Assembly: GCF_900451195.1 (NCBI RefSeq)
Contig: NZ_UGHR01000004.1
Span: 372,001-436,000 of the forward strand
DNA: 64,000 nt
Reading direction: 5' to 3'
From: Iodobacter fluviatilis
GTDB lineage: Bacteria; Pseudomonadota; Gammaproteobacteria; Burkholderiales; Chitinibacteraceae
This document shows positions 45,803 through 54,384 of the stretch, in pieces. The translations under genes and the position numbers were made by a program. How positions within the stretch are numbered: the stretch's first letter is position 1; each line of letters opens with the position of its first letter. A model generated the notes under the pieces. The model ran no database searches and had not been told where the DNA came from. It worked only from the letters and a program-made list of their open reading frames with translations.

Positions 45803-47845
45803 TTAATTTAAGCCACGTTTGGCAAGCAGGGGAGAAACCTCTGCCGGGCGGCCACGAAATGCCAGCCAAGCACTGGCCGGATCGATAGAATTGCCCACGC
45901 TGTAAATTGTGCGATAAAGGCGCTCTGCCGTTGCTGGATCAAAAGCGTTGCCGGTTTCAATAAAAGCATTAAAAGTATCAGCTTCTAAGACTTCGGCCCA
46001 CATATATACGTAATAGCCCGCGGCATAACCATCACTCGAAAACAGATGACCAAAATGGGGCAGGCGGTGGTTAATGCCCGCAGCTTTGGGCAGGCCGATT
46101 TTTTCCAGCGTGGCCGCTTCAAATGCACCGATATCTTGCACGTGTTCAGTTAAATCTAAATGGATTTGTAAATCAAGCAGGGCTGAGCCCAGATAACGCA
46201 CGGTTTCAAAACCCTGATTAAAAAAGCGCACATTTTTGATTTTGGCGAGCAGGGTATCGGGAATCGCTTCACCGGTTTTAATATGTAAAGCGTGTTTTTT
46301 GAGCACTTCATCCTGTCCGGCCCAGTTTTCAAAGAGTTGTGAAGGCAGCTCTACATAATCCCGTGCCACAGCAGGACCTGCCAGCAGGCTGTATTCAACA
46401 TCAGACAGCAGCCCGTGTAGGCCATGGCCAAATTCGTGAAACAAGGTGCGCACATCGTCAAAAGACAGTAGCGTAGCTTGGCCAGCTGGTGCTTTAGAGA
46501 AATTATTATTGTTGATCACAATAGGCACAATCCGCTTGCCTTCACTGCGGCTCTGGCTGCGAAACTCATGCATCCACGCTCCGCCTTGCTTGCTGGTGCG
46601 GGAGAAATTATCTCCAATAAAGAGGCCGATCACTTCCCCTTCGCGGCTGACTTCCCAAAGCCGTGCATCGGGGTGATAAAGCGGCAGATCAAAGCGTTCT
46701 TTAAAGCTCAGGCCAAATAAGCGATGCGCGCAATCAAAAGCGGCGGCAATCATATTTTCCAGAGCAAAGTAAGGCTTGATTTCGGCATCGTCTAAATCAA
46801 ATCGCGCTAGGCGTTGTTGCTCGGCTAGATAAAACCAATCCCAAGGCTCGATATCCAGTGGCTCGCCCAGCTCAGCGGCCAGGGTTTGCAAATCGGCTTG
46901 CTCTTCGAGTACGCGTTTAAGTGCCGGTGCCCACACTTTTTGCAGTAAATCCAAAGCCGCATGTGGCGTGCCTGCCATGCGGTCACTTAAGGCATAATCC
47001 GCAAAATTGGCGTAACCCAGCAATTGAGCCTGCTCTTGCCGTAGCGCCAGAATACGTGCGGCGATTGGGCGGTTATCTGTTTTACCCGGATGTTCGCCGC
47101 GGCTTTTCCATGCTTTGTGCGCGATTTCACGTAAATCCCTGCGGCTGGAATAAGTCAGAAATGGCACAACGGAAGAACGGCTGAGTGTAATCACACAGCC
47201 TTCAGTACCACGGTCTGCCGCCGCCTGTTTTGCTGATGCTCTGATGGATTCCGGCAGGCCTGCCAAATCATTTTCATCATGAAGCTGCAGGCGGTATTGC
47301 GCTTCATCGCTGCGTACATTTTGCGAAAATTGTGTGCAGAGTGTGGCCAGCGCGGCCACGATTTCTGAAAAGCGCAGCCTTGATTCGCCGGTGAGCTCGG
47401 CACCATTTCTAACAAAATTTAAGCGAATACGTTCTAAAAGGCGCAGCTTTTCTGTGTTTAAGCCTAAATCTTTGCGCTGCTGATAAAGGGCATTAATGCG
47501 CGTAAAAACACCCTCTTGCTGATAAACCATATTATTGTGGGCAGCAAGTTGTGGTGCGAGAGTGAGCTCAATCGCTTCAAGCTCCGGGTTTGTTTCTGAA
47601 GCCGTCAGGTTTTCAAACAGGCCATTGATGCGCGCAAGTAATGAGCCAGCAAGGGCAAATCGCTCTACACTATTAGCAAAATCAGGCAGGCTGGTTTGTT
47701 CGGCAATTGCATTTAATTCGGCGCGATGCTGCGCCATCGCAAAAGCAAAAGCAGGGGGGAAATGCCCGGGCAGAATTTGATCAAATGGTGGCAGGCCAAA
47801 AGGGGTTTGCCATTCTTGCAATAAAGGATTGCGCTCTGTGTGCAT
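45803..47845 (-). CDS. prlC: oligopeptidase A (M3 metallopeptidase)
   Basis: The 680-residue cytoplasmic zinc peptidase has the HEFGHGLHGLL site near residue 470 and the M3A sequence around it (FDDVRTLFHEFGH, GPAVARDYVELPSQLFENW). The length equals that of E. coli PrlC. It breaks down signal peptides and other short peptides. It is transcribed away from the KefB-type gene across a 440-base gap. Confidence 0.95.
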   Translation of the reverse strand: MHTERNPLLQEWQTPFGLPPFDQILPGHFPPAFAFAMAQHRAELNAIAEQTSLPDFANSVERFALAGSLLARINGLFENLTASETNPELEAIELTLAPQLAAHNNMVYQQEGVFTRINALYQQRKDLGLNTEKLRLLERIRLNFVRNGAELTGESRLRFSEIVAALATLCTQFSQNVRSDEAQYRLQLHDENDLAGLPESIRASAKQAAADRGTEGCVITLSRSSVVPFLTYSSRRDLREIAHKAWKSRGEHPGKTDNRPIAARILALRQEQAQLLGYANFADYALSDRMAGTPHAALDLLQKVWAPALKRVLEEQADLQTLAAELGEPLDIEPWDWFYLAEQQRLARFDLDDAEIKPYFALENMIAAAFDCAHRLFGLSFKERFDLPLYHPDARLWEVSREGEVIGLFIGDNFSRTSKQGGAWMHEFRSQSRSEGKRIVPIVINNNNFSKAPAGQATLLSFDDVRTLFHEFGHGLHGLLSDVEYSLLAGPAVARDYVELPSQLFENWAGQDEVLKKHALHIKTGEAIPDTLLAKIKNVRFFNQGFETVRYLGSALLDLQIHLDLTEHVQDIGAFEAATLEKIGLPKAAGINHRLPHFGHLFSSDGYAAGYYVYMWAEVLEADTFNAFIETGNAFDPATAERLYRTIYSVGNSIDPASAWLAFRGRPAEVSPLLAKRGLN

Positions 47846-48270
47846 GATTGAAGCCTGAGACTTTGGAGTGATTATTTTATTACATTGGCATACTGCTGGC
47901 TATTGGTGAAAACAATACTAAACATTTAATGCTCATTTTTTATTTAATCATTGTGCTATTAAATGAGTATTTTAAGAAAATTGTCATATTTCACTGAAAA
48001 AGCGTGGTATTAATCTGAACGTGTATGGGGAGAAGATGAAGTGACCCATGCCACTGCTATGATTGAAAATCAGCTCCAGCACCGGTTTTTGTGAATAATT
48101 TGGCAATTTTTTAAATTGAATATTGCAGCATAGTGCTATAAACAGCGTCGATGTTTTCATCCTCAATTCAGAATATGATGATGTAATAAAATGATGATGT
48201 GCATGAGTAAGGTGAAAAATATGTGGCGATACTGTGAGTGATTTACAGATTACGTCGTAATGCAAAAATA
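47846..48270. other. divergent intergenic region prlC / antiporter
   Basis: About 440 AT-rich bases without a credible gene; a 93-codon minus-strand frame at 47984-48265 shows no protein-like features. AATGCTCATTT (47928-47938) and AAATGAGTATT (47961-47971) form an imperfect inverted repeat with one mismatch. It must hold the promoters of both neighbours, but I could not place them with confidence. Confidence 0.4.
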
Positions 48271-48274
48271 GCTT

Positions 48275-48288
48275 AGGAGAAAGCGTTG
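48275..48288 (+). promoter_or_regulatory. ribosome binding site that selects a TTG start
   Basis: AGGAG at 48275-48279 lies six bases before TTG 48286. It is the strongest Shine-Dalgarno sequence nearby and supports the rare TTG start of the antiporter gene. Confidence 0.75.
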
Positions 48289-50082
48289 GAGAATAATCAG
48301 CTATTACACACTTCTGTTGTTTTATTAGCAGCAGCGGTGATTGCAGTTCCGATATTTAAGCGTTTTAATTTAGGATCAATCCTAGGCTACTTAGTAGCCG
48401 GGGTGATTGTAGGGCCCTATTTTTTTGGGTTTATTAAAGATCCAGCCGCCGTACTGGATTTTGCAGAAATAGGCGTGGTGCTCTTATTATTTGTTTTGGG
48501 TTTGGAATTAAACCCAAAATCACTCTGGCAGATGCGTAAAAAAATCATTGGTCTGGGGGGCGCTCAACTCTTGCTGTGCGGGCTGGCTCTTGCTGGCTTA
48601 TCTGTCGTTTCTTTAAGTCTTGAATTTAAAACTTCATTTTTGGTTGGTGTGACACTGGCTTTATCTTCTACGGCATTTGCTGTTCAGCTATTAAAAGAGC
48701 GCAGTATGCTGAACCAGCCTATTGGCCGAATTGGCTTTGCAATTTTGCTGATGCAGGATCTGGCAGTTATTCCTGTATTACTGAGTTTACAAGCGATGGC
48801 TCCAGATCCAAGCGGCCATATTGTGCCATGGTGGCTGGGTTTGCTTGCGGTAGTGATTACACTTTTTATTGGTACCTATTTGCTAAGCCCGCTGCTTAAA
48901 ATTGTAGCAAAGTACGGTAATTCAGAAGTCATGACTGCGGCAGCTTTACTGATTGTATTAGGTGCTGCTTTAGGTTTTGATTATGCTGGCTTATCCATGG
49001 CCATGGGGGCGTTTATTGCGGGGATTATGCTGGCCAATTCTAGCTTCAGGCATCAGCTTGAGGCAGATATTGAGCCATTTAAAGGCTTATTATTAGGCTT
49101 GTTTTTTATTACCATTGGCACCAGCATCAATTTGAAAATGCTGCTGGCAGATCCGTGGTTTTTATTAGCAGGCGCTTTATTATTGCTGATGGTAAAAAGC
49201 TCGGTGATTGCGGCTTTAATTGCAGGTACAACAGGGCAATCAAAGTTAAATAGTTTTAGGCTGGGGCTGATGCTGGCACAGGGGGGGGAATTTGCTTTTG
49301 TGGTAATGGCACAGGCTTTATCTTTGCATATTCTGGATAAGCAGATAACTGAAGAAATCACCATTGTGGTGGGTTTATCAATGGCCTTAAATGCGCCCCT
49401 GCTGATGATATTTGAGCGTTTAATTCAGCGTAAAGGTAAAGAAAAAGCAGTTGATTACAGCAATGTGAAATTTGACAGCAATAAAGTTATTATTGCTGGG
49501 TTCGGGCGGTTTGGCCAGGCAACCGGGCGTTTACTGTCGGCAAAAGGCATGCAATTTACTGCCCTAGATAAAGACCCTGAACATATTGAGTTTTTAAAAA
49601 AAGTTGGGCATAAAATTTATTTTGGCGATGCAACCCGTCATGATTTACTCAGAAAAGCAGGTGCAAAGCAGGCCTCTGTATTATTAATCGCCATTGATAA
49701 TATCAGCGATTCCCTGCATTTGGCGCAGATGGCAAAGCGCAAGTTTCCGCATTTACGCATTATTGCACGGGCTCATAATCGTACCCATGCTTTATCTTTA
49801 ATGGATTTAGATGTGGATGTGGTGATTCGTGAAGTATGGGAAAGCAGCTTAACGGCTGCCGAGCATACTTTAATGGCACTAGGATATTCGCCAGCCCATG
49901 CAGAGCGAATGATTGATATTTTTCAGCGCCACGATGAAGCATCATTATTAGAGCAATTAGAGCATAAAGATGATATGAATGCCTTAATTGCCCTGGCTAA
50001 AGAAAACCGCCAGCAAATGAGTGATTTATTTGTGGCAGACAGAAATGTTTATGCCGCAGAAGAAAAGAAAGTGATTGAGTAA
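48286..50082 (+). CDS. CPA2-family cation:proton antiporter (KefB/KefC-like)
   Basis: The 598-residue protein has about 12 membrane helices in the first 385 residues (Na_H_Exchanger domain). A cytoplasmic RCK/TrkA-N domain follows, with VIIAGFGRFGQATGRLL as the Rossmann loop and YFGDATRHDLLRKAGA. This layout fits glutathione-gated potassium efflux (KefB/KefC) or a YbaL-type antiporter. The start is TTG 48286 with a strong AGGAG. Its end touches the earP start by one base (TAATG). Confidence 0.92.
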   Translation: MENNQLLHTSVVLLAAAVIAVPIFKRFNLGSILGYLVAGVIVGPYFFGFIKDPAAVLDFAEIGVVLLLFVLGLELNPKSLWQMRKKIIGLGGAQLLLCGLALAGLSVVSLSLEFKTSFLVGVTLALSSTAFAVQLLKERSMLNQPIGRIGFAILLMQDLAVIPVLLSLQAMAPDPSGHIVPWWLGLLAVVITLFIGTYLLSPLLKIVAKYGNSEVMTAAALLIVLGAALGFDYAGLSMAMGAFIAGIMLANSSFRHQLEADIEPFKGLLLGLFFITIGTSINLKMLLADPWFLLAGALLLLMVKSSVIAALIAGTTGQSKLNSFRLGLMLAQGGEFAFVVMAQALSLHILDKQITEEITIVVGLSMALNAPLLMIFERLIQRKGKEKAVDYSNVKFDSNKVIIAGFGRFGQATGRLLSAKGMQFTALDKDPEHIEFLKKVGHKIYFGDATRHDLLRKAGAKQASVLLIAIDNISDSLHLAQMAKRKFPHLRIIARAHNRTHALSLMDLDVDVVIREVWESSLTAAEHTLMALGYSPAHAERMIDIFQRHDEASLLEQLEHKDDMNALIALAKENRQQMSDLFVADRNVYAAEEKKVIE

Positions 50083-51224
50083 TGAATAAAACCATTCATT
50101 GGGATATTTTTTGCCGTGTGGTTGATAATTACGGTGATATTGGTGTGTGCTGGCGCCTAGCGCGGCAATTGTCGCGTGAATATGATTTAACGGTAAGGCT
50201 ATGGGTAGACGATTTAATCAGCTTTCAGCGAATTCAGGCAGATATTTGCACTGATTTGCCTGTGCAAGTGTGTGCTGACGTGGAGGTGCGGCACTGGTGT
50301 GAGCCTTTACCGGATGTGGAGCCTGCCGATGTGGTGATCGAGGCCTTTGCCTGTGATTTGCCTGCAAGCTATATTGCCGCCATGAAAGCTGATCCGCGTG
50401 ATCGGGTTTGGCTGAATCTGGAATATCTGTCTGCAGAAGATTGGGTGCAGGGCTGCCACGGCCTGCCTTCTCCTGCTCAGGGCCTGCCTAAATTCTTTTT
50501 CTTTCCCGGTTTTGTGGATGGCACAGGCGGCTTATTGGGCGAGCAGGCCCAGCTTTATGCCAAAGCGGCTTGGTCGCAGGCAGACAGCGATGCGTATCTG
50601 GGGCAATGGCAGGCTGTACAGGCCAATAGCATTAAGGTCTCTCTCTTTGCCTATGCCAATCAGGGGCTGGCTGATTTATTGAGCTGCTGGCAGCAATCAG
50701 AGCGCCCTGTGCAGGTGTATATGCCCGAGGGACTGTTGCTGCCTTTGGCCGAAGCTGCCTTAGGGCAGGCATTGCCGGCGGGTGCAACGATTTGCCGTGG
50801 TGCGCTCAGCCTGTCTGTGCTGCCGATGCAATCGCAGGATGATTACGACCGGCTTCTTTGGAGCTGCGATCTTAATTTTGTTCGGGGTGAAGATTCATTT
50901 GTGCGTGCACAGTGGGCAGGCTTGCCGCTGATCTGGCATATTTATCCCCAGGATGATGATGCGCATCGTGCCAAACTGGATGCATTTTTAGCGCTTTATC
51001 TGGCCGCTTGTCCCGGTAAATCTGCACAGGTGTTTAATGATTTTTGGCAGGTATGGAATCATGGTGGCGATGTCAAAGCCGCATGGCATAAGCTTTTGCC
51101 TGAGATTCTTGCTTTAAAAAGCCATGCTGCGGCGTGGAATGAAAATTTGATTAAACGCGGGGACCTCGCCACTAATCTGGTCAGATTCGTCAATAGCAAG
51201 GTAAAATGGCGAGTTAAATTTTAA
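50082..51224 (+). CDS. earP: EF-P arginine rhamnosyltransferase EarP
   Basis: The 380-residue GT-B protein starts with HWDIFCRVVDNYGDIGVCWRLARQL, the signature of EarP (formerly DUF2331). It has the conserved late motif NFVRGEDSFVRAQWAGLPLIWHIYPQDD, which binds dTDP-rhamnose. It adds rhamnose to an arginine of EF-P. The efp gene follows 30 bases later, as in other EarP genomes. No dTDP-rhamnose (rml) genes are in this window. Confidence 0.96.
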   Translation: MNKTIHWDIFCRVVDNYGDIGVCWRLARQLSREYDLTVRLWVDDLISFQRIQADICTDLPVQVCADVEVRHWCEPLPDVEPADVVIEAFACDLPASYIAAMKADPRDRVWLNLEYLSAEDWVQGCHGLPSPAQGLPKFFFFPGFVDGTGGLLGEQAQLYAKAAWSQADSDAYLGQWQAVQANSIKVSLFAYANQGLADLLSCWQQSERPVQVYMPEGLLLPLAEAALGQALPAGATICRGALSLSVLPMQSQDDYDRLLWSCDLNFVRGEDSFVRAQWAGLPLIWHIYPQDDDAHRAKLDAFLALYLAACPGKSAQVFNDFWQVWNHGGDVKAAWHKLLPEILALKSHAAAWNENLIKRGDLATNLVRFVNSKVKWRVKF

Positions 51225-51254
51225 CCATCACTTAAGCTCTAGGTAAACACCGCA

Positions 51255-51821
51255 ATGGCAATCAAAACCGCACAAGAAGTTCGCGTTGGTAACGTAATCA
51301 TGGTTGATGCTCAACCTTGGGTCGTTCAAAAAACCGAATACAGCAAATCGGGTCGTAACTCTTCTGTTGTAAAGATGAAAGCAAAAAGCTTGCTGGGTAC
51401 ATCTTCTTCAGAAAATGTTTACAAAGCTGACGAAAAATTTGAAGTAGTGACATTAGATCGCAAAGAATGTACTTATTCTTACTTTGCTGATCCTATGTAT
51501 GTATTTATGGATGCTGAGTTTAACCAGTACGAAATCGAAAAAGACAATCTGGGCGATTCCCTGAACTTTATCGAAGACGGCATGGAAGATCAGTGCGAAG
51601 TGACTTTCTACGAAGGTAAAGCCATTTCTGTTGAAATGCCGACTACCATCGTGCGTGAAGTGGTTTACACCGAGCCAGCAGTTCGTGGCGATACTTCAGG
51701 CAAGGTAATGAAGCCTGCTCGCCTCTCCAATGGTTACGAATTGCCAGTTGCTGCTTTTATTGAAATCGGCGACAAAATCGAAATCGATACACGCTTCAAC
51801 GAATTCAAAAAACGCGCTTAA
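51255..51821 (+). CDS. efp: elongation factor P
   Basis: The 188-residue protein has three beta-barrel domains and relieves ribosome stalling at polyproline. The loop that reaches the peptidyl-transfer centre reads [14 protein letters not shown], with the arginine at residue 34. This is equivalent to Arg32 of the Pseudomonas protein, since two extra residues lie at the N-terminus. It therefore belongs to the rhamnosylated class, matching the adjacent earP gene. Confidence 0.98.
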   Translation: MAIKTAQEVRVGNVIMVDAQPWVVQKTEYSKSGRNSSVVKMKAKSLLGTSSSENVYKADEKFEVVTLDRKECTYSYFADPMYVFMDAEFNQYEIEKDNLGDSLNFIEDGMEDQCEVTFYEGKAISVEMPTTIVREVVYTEPAVRGDTSGKVMKPARLSNGYELPVAAFIEIGDKIEIDTRFNEFKKRA

Positions 51822-51837
51822 TTGCCGTTCAGAATCA

Positions 51838-51870
51838 AAAAAAGCCACCTTGCAGAAGGTGGCTTTTTTT
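51838..51870 (+). terminator. terminator of efp
   Basis: AAAGCCACCTT (51841-51851), loop GCAG, AAGGTGGCTTT (51856-51866), then T's. A perfect 11-bp stem 20 bases after the efp stop. Confidence 0.92.
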
Positions 51871-51896
51871 ATTTTATCAACGGCATAAATTGAGCT

Positions 51897-52000
51897 AAAC
51901 CTTGAACCACAGAGTAAAAAGAGAGCACAGAGGCTACAGAGCAAAGCCGGTTTACTCTGTGAATCTCTGTGTCCTCAGTGTTCTCTGAGGTTTAAGATTC
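51897..52000. repeat. long imperfect palindromic repeat, ACCACAGAG type, copy 2
   Basis: The left arm AAACCTTGAACCACAGAG (51897-51914) pairs with CTCTGAGGTTTAAG (51983-51996). Inside, CAGAG-rich segments face ACTCTGTG / TCTCTGTG segments. It is clearly related to 39046-39174 in arms and plan, though the inner parts differ. It sits between efp and the convergent S9 peptidase gene. Confidence 0.78.
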
Positions 52001-52043
52001 AGCGATTTTTCTTGATCAGATTCATTTTGAAAAAAGTGGGAGC

Positions 52044-54116
52044 TTACTTCAACATCTTCCACAAAAAGCTGTATTCCAGCGCTGTCATATCGGCTTTCTG
52101 GCTGTTGTCAGCCGCACCCGCATGGCCGCCTTCCATATTTTCATAGTACCAAACCGATTTAACGCCCTCGCTTTGCATTTTTGCCATCATTTTACGCGCG
52201 TGGCCCGGGTGGACTCGGTCGTCGCGAGTGGAGGTAGTAAAGAGGATATTCGGGTATTGCGTTTTGGCCTTAATATTGTGATAAGGCGAGTATTTGCTGA
52301 TGTAATCCCACTCGGCGGGCACATCCGGATTGCCATATTCGCCCATCCACGAAGCACCTGCCAGCAGCTGATTAAAGCGGCGCATATCTAAGAGCGGTAC
52401 CTGGCAAACCACTGCGCCAAATAAATCCGGACGTTGGGTCATCATTACCCCCATTAAGAGCCCGCCATTGCTGCCACCCATAATGCCAAGCTTTTTAGGT
52501 TGGGTAATTTTCTTAGCAATGAGGTCTGTCGCTACGGCAATAAAATCATCGTAGGTTTTCTGGCGATTTTCTTTTAGCGCGGCCTGATGCCAGCGCGGGC
52601 CAAATTCACCGCCACCACGGATATTGGCCAGCACATACACGCCACCTTTTTCCAGCCAGGCTTTCCCTGCACCTGCCGAGTAATATGGGGTAAGGCTGAC
52701 TTCAAAGCCGCCATAGCCATAGAGCAGCGTTGGGTTTGTGCCATCCAGTTTTAAGTTCTTAGGCTTGACGATAAAGTAAGGCACACGCGTGCCATCTTTA
52801 GAAACGGCTTCGTTTTGCGCGATGTCCATGCTGCTGGCGTCAAAGAAAGCAGGGCGTTGCTTAAGTAGCTCCCGTTCATCGTTGCCTGCATGGGCCAGAT
52901 AGAGCGAATCTGGGGTAAGGAAATCGGCGTGGGTGAAAAAGTAATCATCCGAGGCATCCGGATCAATCGCCGTCGCACCGATGGTGCCAAAGGCAGGGGC
53001 ATTAATGGCGCGTTGCGACCACTTGCCTTCTTTAAAGCGCCATTCAGTCAGGCGGCCTTTTACATTGTCGAGCGCTTCTACGATCAGGAAGTTTTTGGTG
53101 GCGGTGGTGCCATTCAGTGCGGTGGTGGGGGTGGGGTTAAACAGCTGAGTAAATTGGCGCTCGCCTGCCTGGAATTTCTCAAAATCACTAGCGATCAAGC
53201 TGCCACTAGGCCAAGTCTTGCCGCCAATAGTCCAGCTAGATTTAAGTGTGATCAGAATTTGCGGGCCAAAGAAGCTGATATTGGCATCATCCGGCACGGC
53301 AATGCGGCTGAGTTTTTCGCCGCTGCGTAAATAGGTTTCATTGGTATAAAAGGTGACGCCACGGCGGATAATTTCGCGGCGGTAAGTGGCATCTTCGGCC
53401 ACATAGGCAGAGACAGAAATATCGGTTTTTTGCCCCTCATAAATGGTCTTAGCGGCGCTGAGTGGGGTGCCGCGCTGCCAAAGCTTGACGATACGCGGGT
53501 AGCCCGAGTCTGTTTGGCTATCTTTGCCAAAATCGCTGGCTACAAACAGGCTGTCTTTCCCCTGCCAGCTGAGTTCTGATTTGGCTTCTGGCAAACTAAA
53601 ACCGTCTTTTACAAATGCTTTTTTATTTAAATCAAATTCACGTACTTCTACCGCATCTGCACCGCCACGGGAAAGGCTAATTAAGCATCTGTCGTATTGT
53701 GGATAGCGGCAGTCTGCACCCTTATAAACCCAATTCGCATTCTCGGCTTTAGCCAGTGCATCTAAATCTAATACGGTTTCCCAATCTGGATGGGCTGTTT
53801 TATAGCTGGCCAGGGTAGTGCGCCGCCAAATACCTCGCTGATGATCGCCATCGCGCCAGAAATTATAAAAGTAGCCGCCCATTTTATTCACATAGGCGAT
53901 GCGCTCTTTTGAATTAAGGATATCCAGAACATCATTTTTTAGCGGAGCAAAACCCGCTTCTTTTTCTAACATTGCATGGCTAATGGCATTCTGCGCCTTA
54001 ACCCAATCTAATGATTTTTTACCCGCTACATCTTCCAGCCATTCAAATTGATCGCTAGCTGCATGGACTAAGAGGCTGGCGCTGGCTAGTGCCATTGAAA
54101 GTAATACTTTTTGCAT
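52044..54116 (-). CDS. prolyl oligopeptidase family (S9A) peptidase, exported
   Basis: The 690-residue protein has a signal peptide (MQKVLLSMALASASLLVHAA), so it is periplasmic or secreted. A beta-propeller follows, and then the S9 alpha/beta-hydrolase. The nucleophile is in GIMGGSNGGLLMG, the acid in TRDDRVHPGHARKM, and the histidine in EGGHAGA. It cuts short proline-containing peptides. ATG 54116 has AAGGAAG upstream; the extra seven residues of the longer frame were rejected. Confidence 0.93.
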   Translation of the reverse strand: MQKVLLSMALASASLLVHAASDQFEWLEDVAGKKSLDWVKAQNAISHAMLEKEAGFAPLKNDVLDILNSKERIAYVNKMGGYFYNFWRDGDHQRGIWRRTTLASYKTAHPDWETVLDLDALAKAENANWVYKGADCRYPQYDRCLISLSRGGADAVEVREFDLNKKAFVKDGFSLPEAKSELSWQGKDSLFVASDFGKDSQTDSGYPRIVKLWQRGTPLSAAKTIYEGQKTDISVSAYVAEDATYRREIIRRGVTFYTNETYLRSGEKLSRIAVPDDANISFFGPQILITLKSSWTIGGKTWPSGSLIASDFEKFQAGERQFTQLFNPTPTTALNGTTATKNFLIVEALDNVKGRLTEWRFKEGKWSQRAINAPAFGTIGATAIDPDASDDYFFTHADFLTPDSLYLAHAGNDERELLKQRPAFFDASSMDIAQNEAVSKDGTRVPYFIVKPKNLKLDGTNPTLLYGYGGFEVSLTPYYSAGAGKAWLEKGGVYVLANIRGGGEFGPRWHQAALKENRQKTYDDFIAVATDLIAKKITQPKKLGIMGGSNGGLLMGVMMTQRPDLFGAVVCQVPLLDMRRFNQLLAGASWMGEYGNPDVPAEWDYISKYSPYHNIKAKTQYPNILFTTSTRDDRVHPGHARKMMAKMQSEGVKSVWYYENMEGGHAGAADNSQKADMTALEYSFLWKMLK

Positions 54117-54246
54117 ATTCTTCCTTGCTGAAATCAATGATTAAACAGATGGGCAGGCGAACATTTGCACATATGCCATGTGGATCGGAAAATATAGCAT
54201 ATTTACCCAAGGTAGGAGGGGATTAGGCAATAAGTTTGATGTACTT

Positions 54247-54335
54247 GTCCCCCCTTTGAAAAAGGGGGCTAGGGGGTAATGCCGTTCACTTAAGGTATTG
54301 GTTTTGCTTCCCCCTTTTAATAAAGGGGGAAGCTG
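54247..54335. repeat. double CCCCCTTT hairpin repeat
   Basis: Two hairpins lie side by side. CCCCCTTT-GAA-AAAGGGGG is at 54250-54268. GCTTCCCCCTTT / AAAGGGGGAAGC is at 54306-54317 with 54322-54333, a perfect 12-bp stem. They lie in the 268-base gap between the co-directional uvrB and S9 peptidase genes. Elements of this look are dispersed in many proteobacterial genomes, and it may also end the uvrB transcript. Confidence 0.72.
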
Positions 54336-54384
54336 GAGCTCTGCCTAAAGTGGGATTATGGCGCTCTTGAGTGTTCCATTGCCA

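Noticed and set aside
47984..48265. 93-codon minus frame in the prlC/antiporter gap
   Set aside because: Odd composition, no ribosome site and no recognisable domain; it lies in a region expected to hold promoters.
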